From contig NZ_CANSMR010000010.1 of NCBI RefSeq assembly GCF_947648125.1, positions 124,001-188,000 on the forward strand: 64,000 nucleotides of DNA, read 5' to 3'. Each line of letters opens with the position of its first letter. Within the stretch, counting starts at the first letter, position 1. The stretch is from an uncultured Bradyrhizobium sp. Lineage in GTDB: Bacteria > Pseudomonadota > Alphaproteobacteria > Rhizobiales > Xanthobacteraceae. Both the position numbers and the translations under genes were made by a program. Below the pieces are notes generated by a model that saw nothing but the letters and a program-made list of their open reading frames with translations, ran no database searches and had not been told where the DNA came from. Below, in pieces: positions 60,967 to 64,000 of this stretch.

Positions 60967-62208
60967 TTACGCCTTCTGCTTCGCCGCTTCCTTCGCGAGG
61001 TCGGGCGCATTCACGGCCGGGATCGCGACGCGCCCAGTGCCGGTTTGCTGGAGCGCTGCGGCGGCCTTGTCGTTCTGCATGATCTTGGCCATCACAGCCT
61101 GGCCGGCGCGCTCGAACACCGCGCGGTTGTCGATCACGAACTGGCGCGACTTGCGCAGGCCGTCGATATAGCCGTTGATCTCCGGCACCACATAGCGCGC
61201 GACCATGTCCCAGCTGCGGCGGGTGTTTTCGGGGTTGGCCCAGTCATGGGCAAAGCCGATGATCGAGCCGACGCCGCCGGAGACGTCGACCAGGTTCTTG
61301 ATCATCTTGATCAGATCATCCGGCGTGCCGATGGTCGACGCAGCACCTTCGACGAAGGCGGTCTTGTCGACGGCTTCATCGGGCGAGGCGAACGCGGTCA
61401 GGCCCGGCCGCATCAGGGTGCCGACGTTATATTCGTTGTGCCAGCGCAGCAGCCCGGCGCCGGCCTCGCGCCGTGCCTGCTCGCGGGTCTCGGCGATGTG
61501 CCAGGACAGCAGCACGCGCCAGTTGGAACGGCTCACCGTGGTGCCGGCCTTCTTGGCGGCGTCCTCGGCGAACTGCCATTGCTGCGGCAGCGCCATCAGG
61601 CCCTGGGTCGACATCGAGCCGAGCGAGATGATGCCGATGCCGTATTTGCCGGCGAGCGTCATGCCCGACGGCGAGATCTGCGAGGCCACCACGAACGGCA
61701 TGTCCTCCTGCAGCGGCAGGATCTGCAACGCGGCGTCGTGCATCTCGAACCAGTTGGTCTTCGCGGTAACGCGCTCGCCGTTGAACAGGCGGCGGATCAC
61801 CGCGATCGCCTCGTCCTGGCGGTCGCGCTGGGTCATCGGGTCGATGCCGAGCGTATGCGCGTCGGAGGCGAGCGCGCCGGGGCCGGAGCCGAAGATGGCA
61901 CGGCCGCCGGTCATGTGGTCGAGCTGCACCATGCGCTGCGCGACGTTGAAGGGGTGGTGATAGGGCAGCGAGATCACGCCGGTGCCGAGCTTGATGCGCT
62001 TGGTGCGCTCGCCGGCGGCGGCCAGGAACATTTCCGGCGAGGCGATCGTCTCCCAGCCCGAGGAATGGTGCTCGCCGCACCAGAATTCGTCGTAACCAAG
62101 CGCGTCGAGCTGCTCGACGAAATCGAGGTCGCGGCGGAATTGCAGCATCGGATGCTCGCCGATCGGGTGATGCGGGGCGAGGAAGGCTCCGAACTTGAGG
62201 CGCGCCAT
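60967..62208 (-). CDS. LLM-class flavin-dependent oxidoreductase (luciferase/limonene monooxygenase-like)
   Basis: A 413-residue TIM-barrel flavin enzyme. FGAFLAPHHPIGEHPMLQFRRDLDFVEQLDALGYDEFWCGEHHSSGWE is the usual opening, VAQRMVQLDHMTGGRAIFGSGPGALASDAHTLGID contains the family's central loop, and SPSGMTLAGKYGIGIISLG follows. It uses FMNH2 from a separate reductase. The substrate is unknown and no obvious partner is adjacent. The gene is convergent with the small-protein gene across a palindromic repeat. Confidence 0.9.
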   Translation of the reverse strand: MARLKFGAFLAPHHPIGEHPMLQFRRDLDFVEQLDALGYDEFWCGEHHSSGWETIASPEMFLAAAGERTKRIKLGTGVISLPYHHPFNVAQRMVQLDHMTGGRAIFGSGPGALASDAHTLGIDPMTQRDRQDEAIAVIRRLFNGERVTAKTNWFEMHDAALQILPLQEDMPFVVASQISPSGMTLAGKYGIGIISLGSMSTQGLMALPQQWQFAEDAAKKAGTTVSRSNWRVLLSWHIAETREQARREAGAGLLRWHNEYNVGTLMRPGLTAFASPDEAVDKTAFVEGAASTIGTPDDLIKMIKNLVDVSGGVGSIIGFAHDWANPENTRRSWDMVARYVVPEINGYIDGLRKSRQFVIDNRAVFERAGQAVMAKIMQNDKAAAALQQTGTGRVAIPAVNAPDLAKEAAKQKA

Positions 62209-62441
62209 TGGTCGTTCTCTCCGGATGATTGTTATCGGGGGCTTTCCGCCAACCTACGGGGTGGCCCGAGGCAAGGCAATGCTCCGGGGTTGCGGCGCCC
62301 GCATGGTTGTTGCGCAAATCGGCGGCGATTGCCGCCCTCCGGAATGTTTCCCAGCGCATCAACGCAAATCGGCGCCGGGTCGCGCGTCCGTGATCCCAGG
62401 CTTACCTCGCAGGTAATCGAAGCAATGACCGGAATCTGCTG

Positions 62442-63884
62442 ATGTCCGCTGCAACTTCATTTCGGGCAGGACAGGGCATGCACCAGATCGTTTCGACGCG
62501 GGCGGAGACCTCCCGCCGCTGGTGGGTGCTTGCGATCGTGGTGTCAGCGCAATTCATGTTCGGCGTCGATGCCTTCATCGTCAACGTCGCTATCCCGACG
62601 ATCGCGGCGGAGCTGCACGCGACGCCGGCGCAGATCGAGGCCGTGATCGCGATCTATCTGATCGCCTATGCCACGCTGGTGGTCACCGGCGGCCGGCTCG
62701 GCGATATCCACGGCACAAGGAACGTGTTCATCGCCGGCGTCGCGGGCTTCTCGGTGACCTCGCTGTGGTGCGGTCTGGCGCAGTCCGGACCGGAGCTGAT
62801 CATCGCCCGGCTGGCGCAGGGTGCGACAGCGGCGCTGATGGTGCCGCAGGTGCTGGCGACGCTGCATCTGCTGTTCTCCGATGCCGCCCGTGCGCGGGCG
62901 TTCGGCATTTACGGCATCGTGCTGGGGCTCGCCGGCGCGGCCGGCTTCATGCTCGGCGGTGTGCTGGTGACGCTCGATCTTGCCGGCCTCGGTTGGCGCG
63001 CGGTGTTCTTCGTCAACGTGCCGTTCGGCGTCATCATCATCGCAGCCGCGCTGAAGATCATGCCGACGGTGCCGCGCCGCGCCGGCACGCGGCTCGATCT
63101 TCCCGGCGCGATCGTGCTGTTTGTGGGTCTGCTGTGCCTGATCGGCCCGCTGCTGTTCGGTCACGATCTCAACTGGACGGCGTGGGTTTGGCTGACGATG
63201 ACAGCAGGTGTTGCGGTCATTGCGGCCTTCGTGCGGCTCGAGCGCAATGTCGCGCGCCGTGGCGGCATGCCGCTGATCGATCTGGCGCTGCTGTCCGATC
63301 GCGCCTTCATGCGCGGCCTGGTCGCGGTGTTTTTCTTCTTCTTTGCCAACCTGTCCTTCTACCTGATCATGACCATGTTCATGCAGAAGGGCCTGCAGAT
63401 CCCGCCGTTGCAGGCCGGGCTGGTGTTCGTGCCGCTGGCGCTGACCTTCGTGATTGCCTCGCGGCACAGCGGCATGCGCGCGAGGCATCGCGGCACGCTG
63501 GTGCTGATCGAGGGCTGTGCGTTGCAGATCGTCGGCCTCGGTGTGCTGGTCGCGACGGTTCAGGCGATCGCGTCACCATCGGCGCTGTTGCTCGCACTGG
63601 TGCTTGTGATCTTCGGCTACGGTCAGGGCCTGGTGATGGCGCCGCTGTCGAGCGCCGTGCTGTCGAGCGTCAAGCCCGCAAGCGCCGGAGCCGGCTCCGG
63701 CATGTATGGCACGACGACGCAGATCGGCAACGCGGCCGGCGTCGCCGCGATCGGCGCAGTGTTCTTTGCCGTTGAGAGCGCGACATCAGCGCATCTGGCG
63801 CTGTTTGCGGCATGCGCATTGTTTGTGCTGTCGATCATTATTTCAGCCGCATTTCTGTCATGGATGCGACGTGCCACCGTATGA
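62442..63884 (+). CDS. MFS transporter, DHA2 (14-TM) family
   Basis: A 480-residue exporter with about 14 hydrophobic segments. TM1 holds VDAFIVNVAIPTIAAEL, the family signature. GRLGDIHGTRNVFIAG is the motif A loop and IYGIVLGLAGAAGFMLGGVLV follows as motif C, typical of drug/H+ antiporters. The start could be ATG 62442 or ATG 62478 (MHQIVSTRAE), since the first 12 residues are unlike a TM approach. The gene stands alone at the right end of the window. No regulator is adjacent. Confidence 0.92.
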   Translation: MSAATSFRAGQGMHQIVSTRAETSRRWWVLAIVVSAQFMFGVDAFIVNVAIPTIAAELHATPAQIEAVIAIYLIAYATLVVTGGRLGDIHGTRNVFIAGVAGFSVTSLWCGLAQSGPELIIARLAQGATAALMVPQVLATLHLLFSDAARARAFGIYGIVLGLAGAAGFMLGGVLVTLDLAGLGWRAVFFVNVPFGVIIIAAALKIMPTVPRRAGTRLDLPGAIVLFVGLLCLIGPLLFGHDLNWTAWVWLTMTAGVAVIAAFVRLERNVARRGGMPLIDLALLSDRAFMRGLVAVFFFFFANLSFYLIMTMFMQKGLQIPPLQAGLVFVPLALTFVIASRHSGMRARHRGTLVLIEGCALQIVGLGVLVATVQAIASPSALLLALVLVIFGYGQGLVMAPLSSAVLSSVKPASAGAGSGMYGTTTQIGNAAGVAAIGAVFFAVESATSAHLALFAACALFVLSIIISAAFLSWMRRATV

Positions 63885-64000
63885 ATCCGCAGCCACGTGG
63901 CGCACTTTCTTGGAAAGTTGGTGCTCGAACAAGGTGCTACGGCAACTGTTTCGATCAGTCCGTAGCGCGATCACGCGTTAACGCCGATTCTCACAATTCC

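Noticed and set aside
60721-62442. 573-codon plus-strand frame antisense to the LLM monooxygenase
   Set aside because: It covers the repeat at 60762 and the whole real minus-strand gene. The translation is His/Arg/Gln-rich without any domain.

Overview
The window looks like chromosome of a Bradyrhizobium-like alphaproteobacterium (Rhizobiales). It is GC-rich throughout and has the third-position G/C coding bias of that group. It also carries gene families typical of it: a DUF3551 secreted peptide, the MSIQVAILK-type small protein, a BioR-controlled biotin operon, HWE-type kinases, Bug-family binding proteins, and several families of short palindromic intergenic repeats. I see no rRNA, no CRISPR array, no intact insertion sequence and no phage genes. 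There is one tRNA, tRNA-Arg with anticodon CCG, on the minus strand at 47853-47929.

Layout. 1-7.1 kb: the tail of a molybdenum hydroxylase, an HD-GYP protein, a P450, an acyl-CoA synthetase, a VOC protein and a Bug-type solute-binding protein. 7.2-11.6 kb: a DUF3551 peptide, an ArsR/SRPBCC/DUF899/DUF1428 run, then a membrane protein / winged-helix regulator / cis-prenyltransferase unit whose two transcription-start regions carry the same inverted repeat. 11.7-21.4 kb: a BchE-like B12 radical SAM protein, small proteins, threonine ammonia-lyase, a minus-strand DUF1697/GST pair, two hydrolases, a LuxR-type regulator and a TfoX-like protein. 21.8-26.8 kb: an RND efflux adaptor and pump, then a GreA-like factor. 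27.0-32.0 kb: bioR divergent from bioB-bioF-bioD-bioA, with BioR-type boxes between them. 32.1-39.9 kb: a repeat-rich YXWGXW protein, an MFS carrier, a LysR regulator divergent from a haloacid-dehalogenase / CoA-transferase / thioesterase operon, and a pentapeptide-repeat protein.

40-48 kb is the most accessory-looking stretch. It has YbaK and CBS proteins, a broken VOC gene, three copies of one repeat, an FMO/LysR divergent pair, a DNA-binding TolB/TPR protein divergent from a cupin/DUF1330 pair, and the tRNA-Arg gene at its right edge. 48-57.5 kb: a luciferase-like monooxygenase, a secreted hydrolase, YccF, a carboxymuconolactone-decarboxylase-like protein, then a signalling group (GGDEF-EAL protein, histidine kinase, membrane nucleotide cyclase) interrupted by an SDR. 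57.8-63.9 kb: a SnoaL/SDR pair divergent from a LysR regulator, a small protein, a second luciferase-like monooxygenase and a 14-TM MFS exporter.

The strongest regulatory observations come from repeated sequence: the ACTTTG-N5-CAAAGT pair, the BioR boxes, and an apparently leaderless arsR whose operator covers its start codon. I found no obviously new multi-gene defence or mobile system. The best candidates for something undescribed are the ACTTTG-controlled membrane/regulator/prenyltransferase unit and the island-like 41-48 kb stretch next to the tRNA.
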